A DNA stretch of 64,000 bases from Eucommia ulmoides (taxonomy: Eukaryota > Streptophyta > Magnoliopsida > Garryales > Eucommiaceae). Each line of letters starts with the position of its first letter. Position 1 is the stretch's first letter. Of this stretch, positions 24,508 through 36,711 are shown piece after piece. Location: the NCBI GenBank assembly GCA_016647705.1, contig CM028329.1, forward strand, positions 60,839,231 through 60,903,230, in the 5' to 3' direction. The translations under genes were made by a program, and so were the position numbers. The notes under the pieces are model-generated. The model saw only the letters and a program-made list of their open reading frames with translations. It did no database searches and had not been told where the DNA came from.

Positions 24508-25047
24508 TGATCGCTCCAAATTAAAACCCTTATTAAGCGCAAAATATTGTAGTATAGTGTGATCAAGTAGAGGTGTCGAACCACAAGGGTCGGTCTTGTA
24601 ATTATAAATTTTTTATTATATTTCTTCCTTTCGTGAAAAGGATTTGAGAGTTTTGATTTGATTTTGAAAATAGGAAAAGAAAATAAGAAAAGCACCAAGT
24701 TAAGAATTATGGGTTTAATAATTTGGAATTATGCTTTTCTTGTCATTTCTATTTAAATCGGATTTTTATAAACGAGTGTTCCTAACTACAAGATAAACAT
24801 TAATTTTCGAATGCGGTGGTAAGGGTATAATGGATGTTTTAATCATAGGAAGATTACTTGGATGTGTCACTGGTGGTTGGATCTCATTTTTATAATTTCC
24901 AACCCTAACCTCCTCTACGTACGTATTTTTGACTTCTACGTTCACCGGCTCACCATCACTCTTGTATCTCACTTCCTTCTCTTCCTCGCTAACTGGTGAT
25001 GGTTGAGCCAAAAATGACTCTAACTCGGGATTATCTCGTTGGGGTTC
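24508..25047 (-). mobile_element. LTR-A remnant (unit 3)
   Basis: An LTR-A end (24508 to about 24792) directly followed by part of the LTR-A internal region with its unknown open segment (24766-25011 overlaps the join). Strongly shortened compared with units 1, 2 and 4. It ends at the shared LTR-B insertion point. Confidence 0.8.
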
Positions 25048-27300
25048 TGATCACACCTCATTTTGTGCGATCTAATACCACAAAATTAAGTTTTGTTAAT
25101 CTTTTAAATAAATTAAAATATTATAAATTAAGTTGTTTTATTTATTTTTGTAGGATTTTGGAAATGGTACAAAACCATGTTAATTTGGAGCAAAAGTCAG
25201 AGAAAATGATCAAACGGAGAAAAGTCGCGATTTTCGGCACTAGAATGAAGACCATTGTCCATTGTTTTGGACATAACTAATTATACAGTTGGAATTCTGA
25301 GATGAGACAAGTTGCATATGAAAGTAGACTCTTTAAGCTTTCCAACGACTGGTTATAGAGCCAAATCGGAGTTCGTATGAAAAAGATACAACCGTTTGAA
25401 GATGGTCCTTCTGTGCAGCCACATATTGTTGCAGGTCAAACCGTTTTGACCCGAACCCGGCCCGATTCGGCCCGACCCGCGCCCACTCCGGTGGACAAAT
25501 TGCTCAACAACCCCATTGGCCTCCATATTTGACTTTTTGCACCCCTAGCCTCCTCTTTTGACTCAAATTCACCCCAAAACTCACCTTTTTTATTCTATAA
25601 ATAGAAAGGAGGTTTGAGAGCAAAAAAGAATCCATATTCCTACTTCATTCTTAGAATAGTTGTAGTATTTTCTTCTTTGTTTTTCTTTTATTTTTATTTT
25701 TATTTTTGGAGGGGAGAATAGTTTGGGGTACAAAGTGTAAATGGTATCTTTGAGGATATTATCCGAGAAAATGCCACTCAATGCAACAATGAGAAGCTAA
25801 CTTCCTTCAACCAGGTTAGGGTTGTGCTATTGTACTTTTGAATTTATGTAATATTGTATTTTTCTTATTTAAATTTGGATTTCGTATAAACAATTGTGTG
25901 GAACGAATTCCGTTCGTAAAAATGAATTTAATTATAATTGAATTTATTGTCAAAATGTTCTTGTAGAGATTTTGATTTGAATTCAATTATTGCTAGAACA
26001 TTAAATCTTGCACCTGTAGTCTTGATTTAATGGCCACACAATCGTATTCTTGGCGATTAATTATTGGCCTGGATGGTTTATGCCTAGATTTTAATTCACC
26101 TTAGATTAGTGTAGTATAAGAATTAAATACCGAAGATAAACCATGCCGGAGAATAACAATTCAATCTTTTTGAATAGTTCCGGCTTGTAGTTAGGAACAC
26201 TCGTTTATACAAATCCGAGTTAAAGAACAAAATACGAAAACAACATAAAATCTCAAAATACGGATTCATAATTCCTAACCCGATCCCCTATTTTTATTTA
26301 AATCAAACTTTACTTTCTTGCAATTAAAAATTTCAAAACCAAATCAAAAACTCAAATCATTTCGATAAAGTAAGAAAAATAATTGAAAATTAATAATTAC
26401 AAGATCAATCCCTGTGGTTCGACACCCTAGACTCTTTAAGCTTTCCAACGACTGGTTATAGAGCCAAATCGGAGTTCGTATGAAAAAGATACAACCGTTT
26501 GAAGATGGTCCTTCTGTGCAGCCACATAGTGCTGCGGGTCAAACCGTTTTGACCCGAACCCGGCCCGATTCGGCCCGACCCGCGCCCACTCCGGTGGACA
26601 AATTGCACAACAACCCCATTGGCCTCCGTATTTGACTTTTTGCACCCCTAGCCTCCGGCATAAACCATCCAGACCAATAATCAATTCCCACGAATACGAT
26701 TATGTGACCATTAAATCAAGACCACAGGTGCAAGATTTAATGTTCTAGCAGTAATTGAATTCAAACCAAAATCTCTATCAGAACATTTTGACAATAAATT
26801 CAAGCACAATTAAATTTATTTTTTACGAATAGAATTCCTGTCACATAATTGTTTATATAAAATCCAAAATTAAATAGAAATACAATATTACATAAATACA
26901 AAATACCTCATCACATCCTAACCCGATGTAAGGAAATTTAGCCGCTCATGAATGCACAGAATGGGGTTTCCTTGAATGAAATTCTTAAAAACGCCATATC
27001 CCTTTTGTATTCTAACAACTACAATTTCCTCCCTCAAGAATTATATGAAAAACTAAAAATACAAAAATGGAAGACAAATCACAAGAAAATGCTACAACTT
27101 CTAAGAATGAAGTAGGAAAATGGATTTGAGTCAAAAGAGGAGGCTAGGGGTGCAAAAAGTCAAATATGGAGGCCAATGGGGTTGTTGTGCAATTTGTCCA
27201 CCGGAGTGGGCGCGGGTCGGGCCGGGCCGGGTTCGGGTCAAAACGGTTTGACCCGCAGCACTATGTGGCTGCACAGAAGGACCATCTTCAAACGGTGGTA
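25048..27300 (+). mobile_element. LTR-B block with inverted half (unit 3)
   Basis: Same layout as unit 1: plus-strand LTR-B (25048 to about 26430, TATA-like box near 25596), a short repeated piece (about 26431-26655), then LTR-B in minus orientation (about 26656-27300) leading into pol. The inverted arm is longer than in unit 1. Rearranged and broken. Confidence 0.75.
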
Positions 27301-29940
27301 AAGAAAGAAGTCGTGAAGCTATTAGATGCGGGTATCATATACCCTATCTCTGATAGTAAATTCGTGAGTCCTATACAGGTGGTCCCAAAGAAGTCAGGGA
27401 TCACAGTGGTGAAAGATTCCGGAGGGAAATTAGTCCCGACTAGAAAAACCACTGGGTGGCGAGTTTGCATTAACTATCGAAAACTTCACACCATGACAAG
27501 AAAGGATCACTTCCTGCTACCATACATTGATCAGATTATTGAAAAGTTGGGGGGTTTTCCTTATTATTGTTTCCTTGACGGATACTCGGGATATAACCAA
27601 GTCCCAGTGTTTCCAGAAGACCAAGAGAAAACCACATTCACATGCCCATTAGGCACTTTTGCATACCGAAGAATGCCATTTGGGTTGTGCAATGCACCAG
27701 CAACTTTTCAAAGGTGCGTGATTGCAATTTTCTCAGATATGATCGATAACTTCCTAGAAGTCTTTATGGACGACTTCTCGGTTTTTGGGACCTCATTTGA
27801 AGGATGTCTTAACAACCTTGAGAAGGTTCAAGCAAGGTGTGAGGAAACAAACTTGGTGTTGAGCTGGGAGAAAAGCCACTTCATGGTGCAACAAGGTATT
27901 GTATTGGGACATGTCATCTCAAAAAAGGGGATTGAGGTAGATCAAGCGAAGGTTGATGTTATCGCAAATTTGCCACCGCCCACAACGGTTAAGCAAATTC
28001 GATCCTTCTTGGGTCATGCAGGATTCTACCGACGCTTCATTAAAGAGTTTAGCAAAATTGCACGCCCCCTCTGTAATTTGCTTTCCCTAGATGTGCCATT
28101 CGTTTTTGACAACTCCTGCAAAGAGGCATTTGAGACACTTAAGGCAAAACTGATCTCTGCCCCTATCATTCAACCCCAGGACTACTCTCGCCCCTTTGAG
28201 ATTATGTGCGATGCCTCCGACTACGCTGTCGGTGCTGTTTTAGGGCAGAGAGTAGACAAGGTGCCTCATGTGGTATATTATGCAAGTAAAACACTTGTGG
28301 ATGCACAAGTGAACTACACTACCACCGAGAAAGAGTTGTTGGCTGTGGTTTTCGCGTTAGATAAATTTCGATCTTATATCCTGGGGTCAAAAATTGTCAT
28401 ATTCTCTGATCACACAGCTTTGAGGCACCTATTGTCTAAGAAAGAGACAAAACCCAGATTGATCAGGTGGATTCTCTTACTACAAGAATTTGACATTGAA
28501 ATTCGAGATAAGAAAGGAGTAGAGAATGTCGTGGCCGACCACCTGTCTCGGGTTTTTCTCGAGGAGAGTAAGGAGAAAGAAATAATTAGGGATTCATTCC
28601 CCGATGAGCAACTTTTCTCTATTACCAAAATGTCCCCACCTTGGTTTGCGCACATCGCAAATTATCTCGCTACAGGAGAAATTCCTGCCCAGTGGACGAA
28701 ACAAGATAAAGACCGATTCTTCTCGCAGGTCAAACATTTTTACTGGGAGGATCCTCACCTATTTAAGCACTGTGCAGACCAAGTGATAAGGAGATGTGTG
28801 CCTGAGTACGAATTTGATAATATTTTAGATTTTTGTCACTCTCAGGCATGCGGGGGACATTTTGGAGAAAAAAGGACGGCAGCAAAAGTGCTTTAATGTG
28901 GTTTCTATTGGCCGTCTTTATTCAAGGATGCACATCGCTTCTGTCAATCTTGTGAACATTGTCAGCGCACGGGATCTATATCCCATCGAAATATGATGCC
29001 CCTACAACCGATCCTAGTTGTCGAGATTTTTGATGTGTGGGGTATTGATTTCATGGGACCTTTCCCAACATCATTTGGTCACGAATATATCTTGCTAGCA
29101 GTAGACTATGTGTCAAAGTGGGTTGAGGCCATAGCTACTAGGACTAATGACCATAGGGTGGTGCTTCGCTTTTTGAGGAAAAATATTTTCAGTAGGTTTG
29201 GGACACCACGTGCAATCATTAGCGACGAAGGATCAAAATTTTGTAATCGGCCATTTGAGGCATTGGTACGAAAGTACTCAGTGACTCATAAGGTGGCCAC
29301 ACCTTATCATCCTCAAACTAATGGTCAAGCGGAGGTGTCTAATCGAGAAGTAAAGCAGATTTTAGAGAAAACAGTACGTCCGGACCGGAAAGATTGGTCG
29401 GAACGCTTGGTTGATGCATTGTGGGCATATCGTACGGCTTATAAAACGCCTATCGATATGTCACCTTACCGGTTGGTGTATGGGAAGGCATGTCATTTAC
29501 CTGTCGAGCTAGAGCATCATGCTTATTGGGCTACAAGAGCATTGAATTTTGAAATGAAACGGGCAGGGGATGAACGCAAGCTTCAACTCTCAGAGTTGGA
29601 CGAGTTACGAAACGAGGCCTTTGAGAATTCAAGAATCTATAAGGCGAGGACGAGAGTTTTTCACGATAATATCATTAATAGGAAGTCCTTTCATCCTAAT
29701 CAAAAGGTGTGGTTGTTCAATTCAAAGTTGAGACTTTTCCCAGGCAAACTTCGATCAAAATGGGATGGCCCATTTATGGTTGAAAGAGCATAGCCATACC
29801 CCAATGGGGTTGTGGAGATTATCGACTTGAGAGATGGCCGAAAACTTAAGGTAAATGGACAAAGGTTGAAGCATATGGTAGGCTACGAGGAGCGGGGCGT
29901 TATCGAAGCGGTAAAATTGGTTTACCCGATCTATTCTTGA
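27301..29940 (+). pseudogene. Athila-type Ty3/gypsy pol remnant (unit 3)
   Basis: Reverse transcriptase, RNase H, integrase zinc-binding region, integrase core and C-terminal part of an Athila-type polyprotein, in the usual order. Motifs include [52 protein letters not shown] and [16 protein letters not shown]. No protease or gag precedes it; it abuts inverted LTR-B sequence. Close to the unit 4 copy. Broken, with a small number of breaks. Confidence 0.88.
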
Positions 29941-30229
29941 TGCCCCATAACGTCCGGCTGAAGACGTTAAAATTAACGCTGAGTGGGAGGCAACCCACTG
30001 TTGTGTTAGTTTTCTAATTTTAGTGTTTATATTTGATTTAATAAGATTTCTTTGAGTGTTCTATTTAACATATTTACGAGCAGTCCACACCGACTCAGTA
30101 CAAATAAGCAATTCCGATACGTCAGGTTGTATCTCTCCTTGCTAATTTAATTTTGTCATTTTCACATTGAGGACAATGCATCCACTATCCAAATGCTTCC
30201 ATCGTTTCATGGGCTTAGCCTTGACCGCC
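29941..30229 (+). mobile_element. Post-pol region of Athila-type element (unit 3)
   Basis: Noncoding stretch after pol that shares blocks with the LTR-A internal region in opposite orientation, for example GAGTGGGAGGCAACCCACTG near 29980 and GCAGTCCACACCGACTCA near 30080. This links the pol-bearing element and LTR-A as members of one family. No env-like frame was recognised. Confidence 0.6.
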
Positions 30230-30389
30230 CTTATAGGCACCTAAATGATTTTCTAGAGATCTGCACAACGTTCAAATTGCCACATCTGTCTGAGGATGCC
30301 GTTTACCTCAGACTTTTTCCTTTCTCTCTGAAAGATCGGGCAAAAGAGTGACTCCACTCTCTACCCCCAGGATCGATTACCACATGGGA
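30230..30389 (+). mobile_element. gag fragment of Ty3/gypsy type (unit 3)
   Basis: A short fragment resembling the Retrotrans_gag core (phrases HLNDFLEICTTFKL and LRLFPFSLKDRAKE). It lies downstream of pol, whereas gag normally precedes pol, so it comes from a rearrangement or a second element. It is a fossil and incomplete. Importin intron sequence starts just after it. Confidence 0.65.
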
Positions 30390-30418
30390 ATGACTAAAAA
30401 ATAAAAAGAAAAACTCTA

Positions 30419-30898
30419 GGTTTACGACGTTGAACACCTTGAAGTTTGATATTATTCCACTTTTGTCTCCGTGCTTTCAATTTAAACACACGACACCCTG
30501 AAGTTCCCAATCATTCTAATTCAGTTCAAATCATTAACCTTGTAACAATTTTAGATGGCAAATAGTCATGTATCTTGCACTTTACTATTTTCAGGGGACT
30601 TTATGAGCATTTTCAACCCCTTCCCCACCCCCACCCCCAAATATTTTACATAAAAACAAATAGATATTTTATACAATCTTTTATCACCGATCCCACAAAT
30701 ACAGCAGTACTAGAATATATACAATACACAAGCAGCTCCTTATAAATAGTCACACATGGGACAAGTGACTCTTTGCCAACAAAATTTCAACAGAATTAAT
30801 AATTTGGGAAACTTTACGGAGTTGTGTGTTTAAATTGAAACCACAGGGGCCTAAGCAAGATAATGGTTAACTTTAAGGGGTGCAAAGTGATAAAAACC
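30419..30898. mobile_element. Long-TIR nonautonomous element (unit 3)
   Basis: Copy of the unit 1 element at 6631-7107, with the same inverted ends and noncoding interior. Confidence 0.5.
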
Positions 30899-31032
30899 CT
30901 TGTAAGTAATTTGTTTCTACTAATTTTCCCCCCACTATATATAGGGAGAGCAGGGATCGACAGTTATTTTTTGGCATACCATAATTTTTTTCTTTTCAAT
31001 TTTTTTCATTTCAGTTATTATTCAAATGTTAG

Positions 31033-31449
31033 TGTAGAAACCCAATGCACCTAACTCACTTCCAAAAGATGCCTAGAAAGCCCCTAGACTTATATACAGC
31101 TCAGGACCAAGTAATACAAGTGATGTGGGATTCAACACGCCTCCTCACGCACAGGGTAACTTTGACAAACCACTGTGAACAGATATCGGAGGGCCTAACA
31201 TCAATGTGGAATTCAACACGCTCCCCAACGCGCAGGGTGGACTTTGACAAACTACTGCGAACAGATAACGGGGGGCCCAACATTGATGTGGAATTCAACA
31301 CGCCCAACATCAGACAGAAGGACTGACTCTGATACAATGTAAAACCCAATTGGCCTAACTCACTCCCAAAAAACACCTTGAAAGAGGAAGATTACCCTAG
31401 ACCTATATATAGCTCAGGATCAGGTAACACAAGTGTGTGGGATTCAACA
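31033..31449 (-). mobile_element. TRIM element (unit 3)
   Basis: Copy of 7242-7659: repeats at 31033-31137 and 31338-31449, with the same primer-site-like and polypurine borders. Inherited with the unit, not a new insertion. Confidence 0.75.
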
Positions 31450-31894
31450 GTTACTAATTATTAAAAAAAGGTATAACGAATGTGAGCCACAGACACTAGT
31501 ATAAATAAATGGAGGAAGGTACTTACTTGATTTGCTCATGGGTTCCACCGGATGTAGCATTTGAAAGCGCCCAAGCAGCCTCTTTCTTGATATCAAACTC
31601 AGCATGTTGAAGTAATTGCACCAGAGGGGTCATTATGCCAGCCTCAATTACAGCCTGAATATTTTTCATGTGGACGAAAATCAAACATCGTGGCTAGATT
31701 GGATAAGAAATTGGAGAATTCTCCACCATTTTATGGTTTTTCGTCCGCCAAAACCCATGTGCTTTGTTATATTGAAAATAGGTTTTGTTTTGCCAAGTGA
31801 AATAAAATAAAAATTAAAAGGCAATCCAGTGTACGACGGCTCTTGCCATTGCGGGGTTTGAGGATGGCCAAATGTACGCAGCCAATATACAAAG

Positions 31895-32004
31895 AGGATG
31901 TTTCCAAAATTTGAACCCGGGACCTCCAGGTCACAATGAAACAACCTTACCCATTGTACCCAAGGCTCACCCTCAAAGAAAGTAAAAAATAAGGGGCAAT
32001 ATAA
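31895..32004 (-). mobile_element. tRNA-derived SINE (Au-like) in importin intron 8 (unit 3)
   Basis: On the minus strand the sequence has an A-box-like block (GAGCCTTGGGTACAATGG) and a B-box-like block (GGTCCCGGGTTCAAATC), spaced as in plant Au SINEs. It is bounded by AATATACAAAG at 31884-31894 and 32005-32015, which fits an 11-bp target duplication. Unit 4 has the same insertion; unit 1 does not. Confidence 0.7.
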
Positions 32005-32418
32005 AATATACAAAGCCAATTACAACATGTGGATTTTGGATATGCAAACCTGTATTTCCCGCAGTGATGTTTGAGATGGTCCAGCAAGCTTCTTTCTTGA
32101 TACTTTCCTTGTGATTATTACTCACAAGATTCAGAAGGGAAGGAAGAGCTTGATGGTCTATGATAACCTGAAAGGATAATCAGAACGTCAAACCAGTGTT
32201 AATTTCACTATCCCTTACTCTCTGTGTGTGTATTAGTTTTAGTTATCTCGTTTCCACATAAACAAGATAAAATTAATCAAGGATAATTAATTGCATTTAA
32301 ATTTTAAACTACCCAATTCACACCCCCTTACATAGATCTTTGGGCCAACAAAAACGTCTTTTGGCCAGGTGTCGTCTCTACCTTCAGCATTTACAATCTT
32401 CAATAATTAAAATTACAG

Positions 32419-32988
32419 CTTTTTACACTTTGCACCCCTGAAGTTTGACCTAAATCCCACATTGGTCCCTATGGTTTCAATTTGAACAAATAACATCCTA
32501 AAGTATGTCAATCATTTCAATTAAGGACAAATTATGCCTGGCACATGAGTTTTTCATTAAGGGTAATATCATTTTTCTTCAATTAACTCAATGGACTCTA
32601 ATTAAAAAGTCATTCCAATTTTAAAGGCAAAACATATATTCCAAAAGAAAATGACAATACTAACCTCAATGAAAAGGTCATGTGCGTGACACATGACCAA
32701 TTTCCGTCCATATTCTAACACTGTTAATGATTTGTCCTTAATTGAAATGATTGACATACTTCAGGGTGTTATGTATTCCAAAAGAAAATGACAATACTAA
32801 CCTCAATGAAAAGGTCATGTGCCTGACACATGACCAATTTCCGTCCATATTCTAACACTGTTAATGATTTGTCCTTAATTGAAATGATTGACATACTTCA
32901 GGGTGTTGTGTGCTCCCATTGAAACCATAGGGACTAACATGGGATTTAGGTCAAATTTCAATTAAGGGAAAAAATACACATTTTTACT
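32419..32988. mobile_element. Long-TIR element in importin intron 7 (unit 3)
   Basis: Copy of 8507-9080, again with two copies of the 137-bp internal repeat (starting 32639 and 32776). Confidence 0.5.
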
Positions 32989-34002
32989 AGAATCACGTTT
33001 GTTTTGTCTCGGAGACAGGAATTTCATCCTTCCTAGTCCTAAAACATAAATATAGAAAATGAGAGAAAGATTTCAAAAGTATATGAAACAGAAAGCTGTC
33101 AAATACCTGAGTTTGCATATCATCCCCCGTCACAATATTACCAACTGTACGCAGCGCAGGAATTAGAACTGACGGTGATGGGTGACTGAAAATAGAAAAC
33201 AAATGATTTATTTTCAGCAAAATATGACACGCAACAGACGTGCCTTAGAAATTACAAGTAAATCCACCACTCACCTTAAAGGCTCAAGAAGACGGGGGCA
33301 TACTCAGGCATCGATAACAGCTTGGATTTTGTCATTAGTACCATCAGAAAGATATGACAAAGCCCAACATGCATCAGTGAGAACTTCGTCGTCAGTTGAA
33401 TGAATAAGGTGAGCAAGCGCAGGTAGAGCAGGCTTCGTCTGTAACAATTGTTCAAACTTAAGAATTGGTGTCGGTAGACAAAAAAGGCTAAATGCCCATA
33501 GAGCATATCTGATGTCTCTTAACCTGCTCAAATTGAGGTTGTGGCTTGCCCCTACAGAAATTGGACAATGTCCAGGTAGCATTTCTCAACATAGAAAGCT
33601 TTGCGTGTTCATTGAATTGTGCGAGCAATGACGTCAAAGCCCCATGGTTAAGGACCAAATCACGACACTTGGATGAATCTCCAGCAATATTACCTAACGC
33701 CCATACAGCCTACAAAAAATCAAGGGGGAAAAAGACTGAATTAATACATCAATACCCTATCAACCTGTGTGAAGTGAGAAGCTAATAACTTTGATGAACA
33801 TTTTATTGCAAGTAAATACACAATGCACTTGAAAAAATGATAAATTCAAAAAAAAAAAAAAAAAATCCTTAAAAACTAGATTTGTTAATAAAAGACTATG
33901 CCAATTGTAGCAATATAAAGACCCCCATTGCCACAAGCTTTTCCTTTCCTGTATTGGTGTTCAGGTGTGATTCATTAATTGATAAGGAACAGTTGCATGT
34001 AT

Positions 34003-34192
34003 TGTAGGAAATGGGCCTAACTCACTCTCAAAAGACGCCTTGTGAGGAGAGGATTGCCTCTACACTTATATATAGCTCAGGATAAGGTAACACAAGCGAT
34101 GGATTCAACACGCCCCCTCACACGCAGGGTGGACTTTGACAAACCACTGCTAACGGATATCGGAGTGCCCAACATCAATGTGGGATTCAACA
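34003..34192 (-). mobile_element. TRIM fragment in importin intron 4 (unit 3)
   Basis: Copy of 10090-10279, near-identical. Confidence 0.6.
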
Positions 34193-34766
34193 TGTATCAT
34201 ATTACAACCCAACGTGTAAGCTGTAAAGCTTTGAAGTATATACCTGTTCACGAACATCTTCACTTTGACAAGAAAGAAGTCTCACAAAAATTGGAACTGC
34301 CCCGTGATCAATCACAACCTTTGTGTGCTCTGAAGTTCCAGATGCAATGTTGGTAAGAGCCCAAGCTGCCTCAAACTAACAGAACTCACAACATTAGAGA
34401 GAACAAGGACAAATAATAATGGCAGCAAATACACATTATACAACAAAAACAAAAATGTCAAGGTCCTAGCCGAACCTGTAGTTGTGGGAAATCATCCCTG
34501 GCAAGAAACTCAATGAATCGAGGAACAACACCAGATTGGATCACTTCCTCAATTGGAGGGCTGCGTTCTGTAAAAAAGGTAACAAAAAGAGGGCAAAGAA
34601 ATGACTTAATACCTGAAGAGGGTGACATAACATAATCAATTTGAAAGGACAAAAGTCATAGAGGAAAACCTATTGATAGCAATTTCCTGAATTGAGTGGT
34701 GGCTTCCAGTTGAAAGTTGCCATCATTTGACATAACACCAGCAACCATTGCCGGTAGATGTTCAAG

Positions 34767-36293
34767 CTGTAACGAAATAAATGTTCTCAGAACATGTAAC
34801 ACTACAAGAAGCTAATATTAAAACTACAACACATGACATACACTGCCTCTTTAATTGCAAACCCAGCAGTTCACATAATCAATAATGCTGGGCTTAAAAA
34901 ATACTCTAAAAATCTCCATTCATTAATTTAACTGATTTTGCCTCTCAGCAAATATTAACATGACAATAACAATTCAAGAGAGCACGCACCACATCACTAC
35001 TACAACTTCAACTACTACCACTTTAAATGCGAAAGAATTTTTCAACTTTCCATCGTTGATTACAGTTACTGGCAATGGAAGAAATGAAATAGAGAAGAGC
35101 ATTGTTTGAATAACCAGCTCAAGAAAATACCAGAGCAGGTGTTGAAAATTCAGGACATACAAATAGCCCATATTACTCAATACTGACAAGAAAAATCAGC
35201 AATAATCACGTCGGTCCATCAATAGAGTGCGAAAAAAAATGTTATTCGACGATAAGTGAGCTAACAGTGCGATTAAAAAAGCAAGAAAACAACCGCACCA
35301 TAAAACGTTAAACAAGAGTTCAAAGGAAAGTATTATTGGAATACTCCAAAACAGTAACAAAATTTATTGAAAGGTGGACAGAAAAGCAGAAATAATAACA
35401 AGACGTCACCTACATTTTTGCTCAAAAAGTTTGGAATATGTGCTTGTGTGGACCTTGATATTTATAAAGTTATATGTTGAGTCCCTCAAGTTCTACTTCC
35501 ATTTCAATCCCATCCAATTATAAACTTTGTTTATAAAATTTGATCAAAGTTTGTTAATATAGAGGTATTTTTGTCAAATTTTTAACTCTAAGTTTTGGGG
35601 CGGATATTAAATGTATCCCAAGAATTGACACGTCTTGGTCCCTCGTGTTCCAAATTTAATTTGGAACAATTAAGAAATTTATTGAGAAAAATCAAACGGA
35701 ATTCCATTAATTTTAGATATTTTCGTCATTTTCTGCGTGTCTCTCTCTTTGTAACTATGAGAAGACATTTTTATCTCGAATATTTTTTAACACTCCTGCA
35801 TCTCATAATTATGCAGAATTAAGAGTTTTGTTGTATATTTTGACAAAAAAATCAATTAAAATTCATAAAAAATAGTGAATTTTCATTCTTTATAATTATT
35901 ACAAGTTGCGTGGGTGCAAGAATGGGTTTGCAATAAAATATGATTTCTTATAGTTGCAAAAAGAAAGAGGGAGTAGAAAATGACAAAAATATCCCAAACT
36001 AATAAAAATTCGTTTAATCTCCTTAACAAATTTTTTGATTAAATGAAATTAAAGCCAAAATGAAATTAGTCCAGTTTTATTATCAAATTTTACAACTGAA
36101 ACAAAAATGAAACCTACGAGAGATCAAATATTCAACTTCACAAATCTCATATACTACGTAAACACCAATATCACGGATTATATGGGACAGTTTTATGACC
36201 CTGATCGGTTATATGATATAGTTTTATAACCCTACCCGATTAATACGAAATTGATGTCTAACTTAGTAGGGTGGATATTCTTTTTACGATATG
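34767..36293. other. Intron 1 remnant and shortened importin flank (unit 3)
   Basis: Up to about 35328 this is importin intron 1. It then joins directly to flank sequence equivalent to 13110 of unit 1, so exon 1 and about 1.7 kb around it are missing. The uninterrupted MITE1 target is at 35670-35672. Near 36063 a further join removes about 90 bp of flank, including the MITE2 target. No gene seen. Confidence 0.7.
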
Positions 36294-36605
36294 ATTTTAA
36301 AGTCCAATCGACCTTTGGCGTACATACTTATTAAAAGAACGAACTTCGTTAAACGATACTACTGTAAATGTTGCATTATTGTTCCAATTAAATTATTTTT
36401 TAAACTTGACCGAATATGGTAAAAATAGATAAAAATAAAAATAAAAAAAAAAGGATAAAATTACCTTTTATTTTATTAAAAAATAAAATATATGACATTT
36501 AATCTGACTGAGGGGATGGCCCTTGATTGTTCATTATAGCGTAAAAGGATTCATGTAGTCGACCCTACTTAAGTGATACAAAGGCTTAGTTGTTGATATT
36601 GTTTT
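36294..36605 (+). mobile_element. RTE-like LINE 3' tail or related repeat (unit 3)
   Basis: A 0.3-kb segment ending in TCATGTAGTCGACCCTACTT then TACAAAGGCTTAGTTGTTGA. This resembles the conserved 3' end of plant RTE elements and of SINEs that borrow it (a GACCCCACTT block, then GGCTT and TTG repeats). It is present in units 3 and 4 (54790-55138). In units 1 and 2 only the last part remains. Recognition is from memory of the tail motif, so moderate confidence. Confidence 0.45.
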
Positions 36606-36711
36606 AAAAAAAATAAAAATAGAAGTATAGAGAGCTAGAAAGATTTTTTTTTTAATTATCTTTAAATAAAAACTTTGTCTGTGGAATTCGATACTTTATT
36701 CTTTACACACA

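Larger units (their letters stand above)
31527..34766 (-). pseudogene. Importin subunit alpha pseudogene, lacks exon 1 and last exon (unit 3)
   Basis: Eight exons match unit 1 exons 2-9: 34670-34766, 34476-34567, 34244-34375, 33524-33709, 33275-33438, 33107-33185, 32050-32167 and 31527-31654. Exon 1, coding the importin-beta-binding domain, is gone with the whole promoter: intron 1 sequence stops near 35328 and joins flank sequence. Exon 6 has a TGA in place of a Gly codon (GATGCCTGAGTA near 33302). Exon 8 is 118 bp against 129 bp, an 11-bp loss that shifts the frame (GGAAATACAG before the donor). Splice sites otherwise look normal. Decayed; no importin function expected. Confidence 0.92.
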
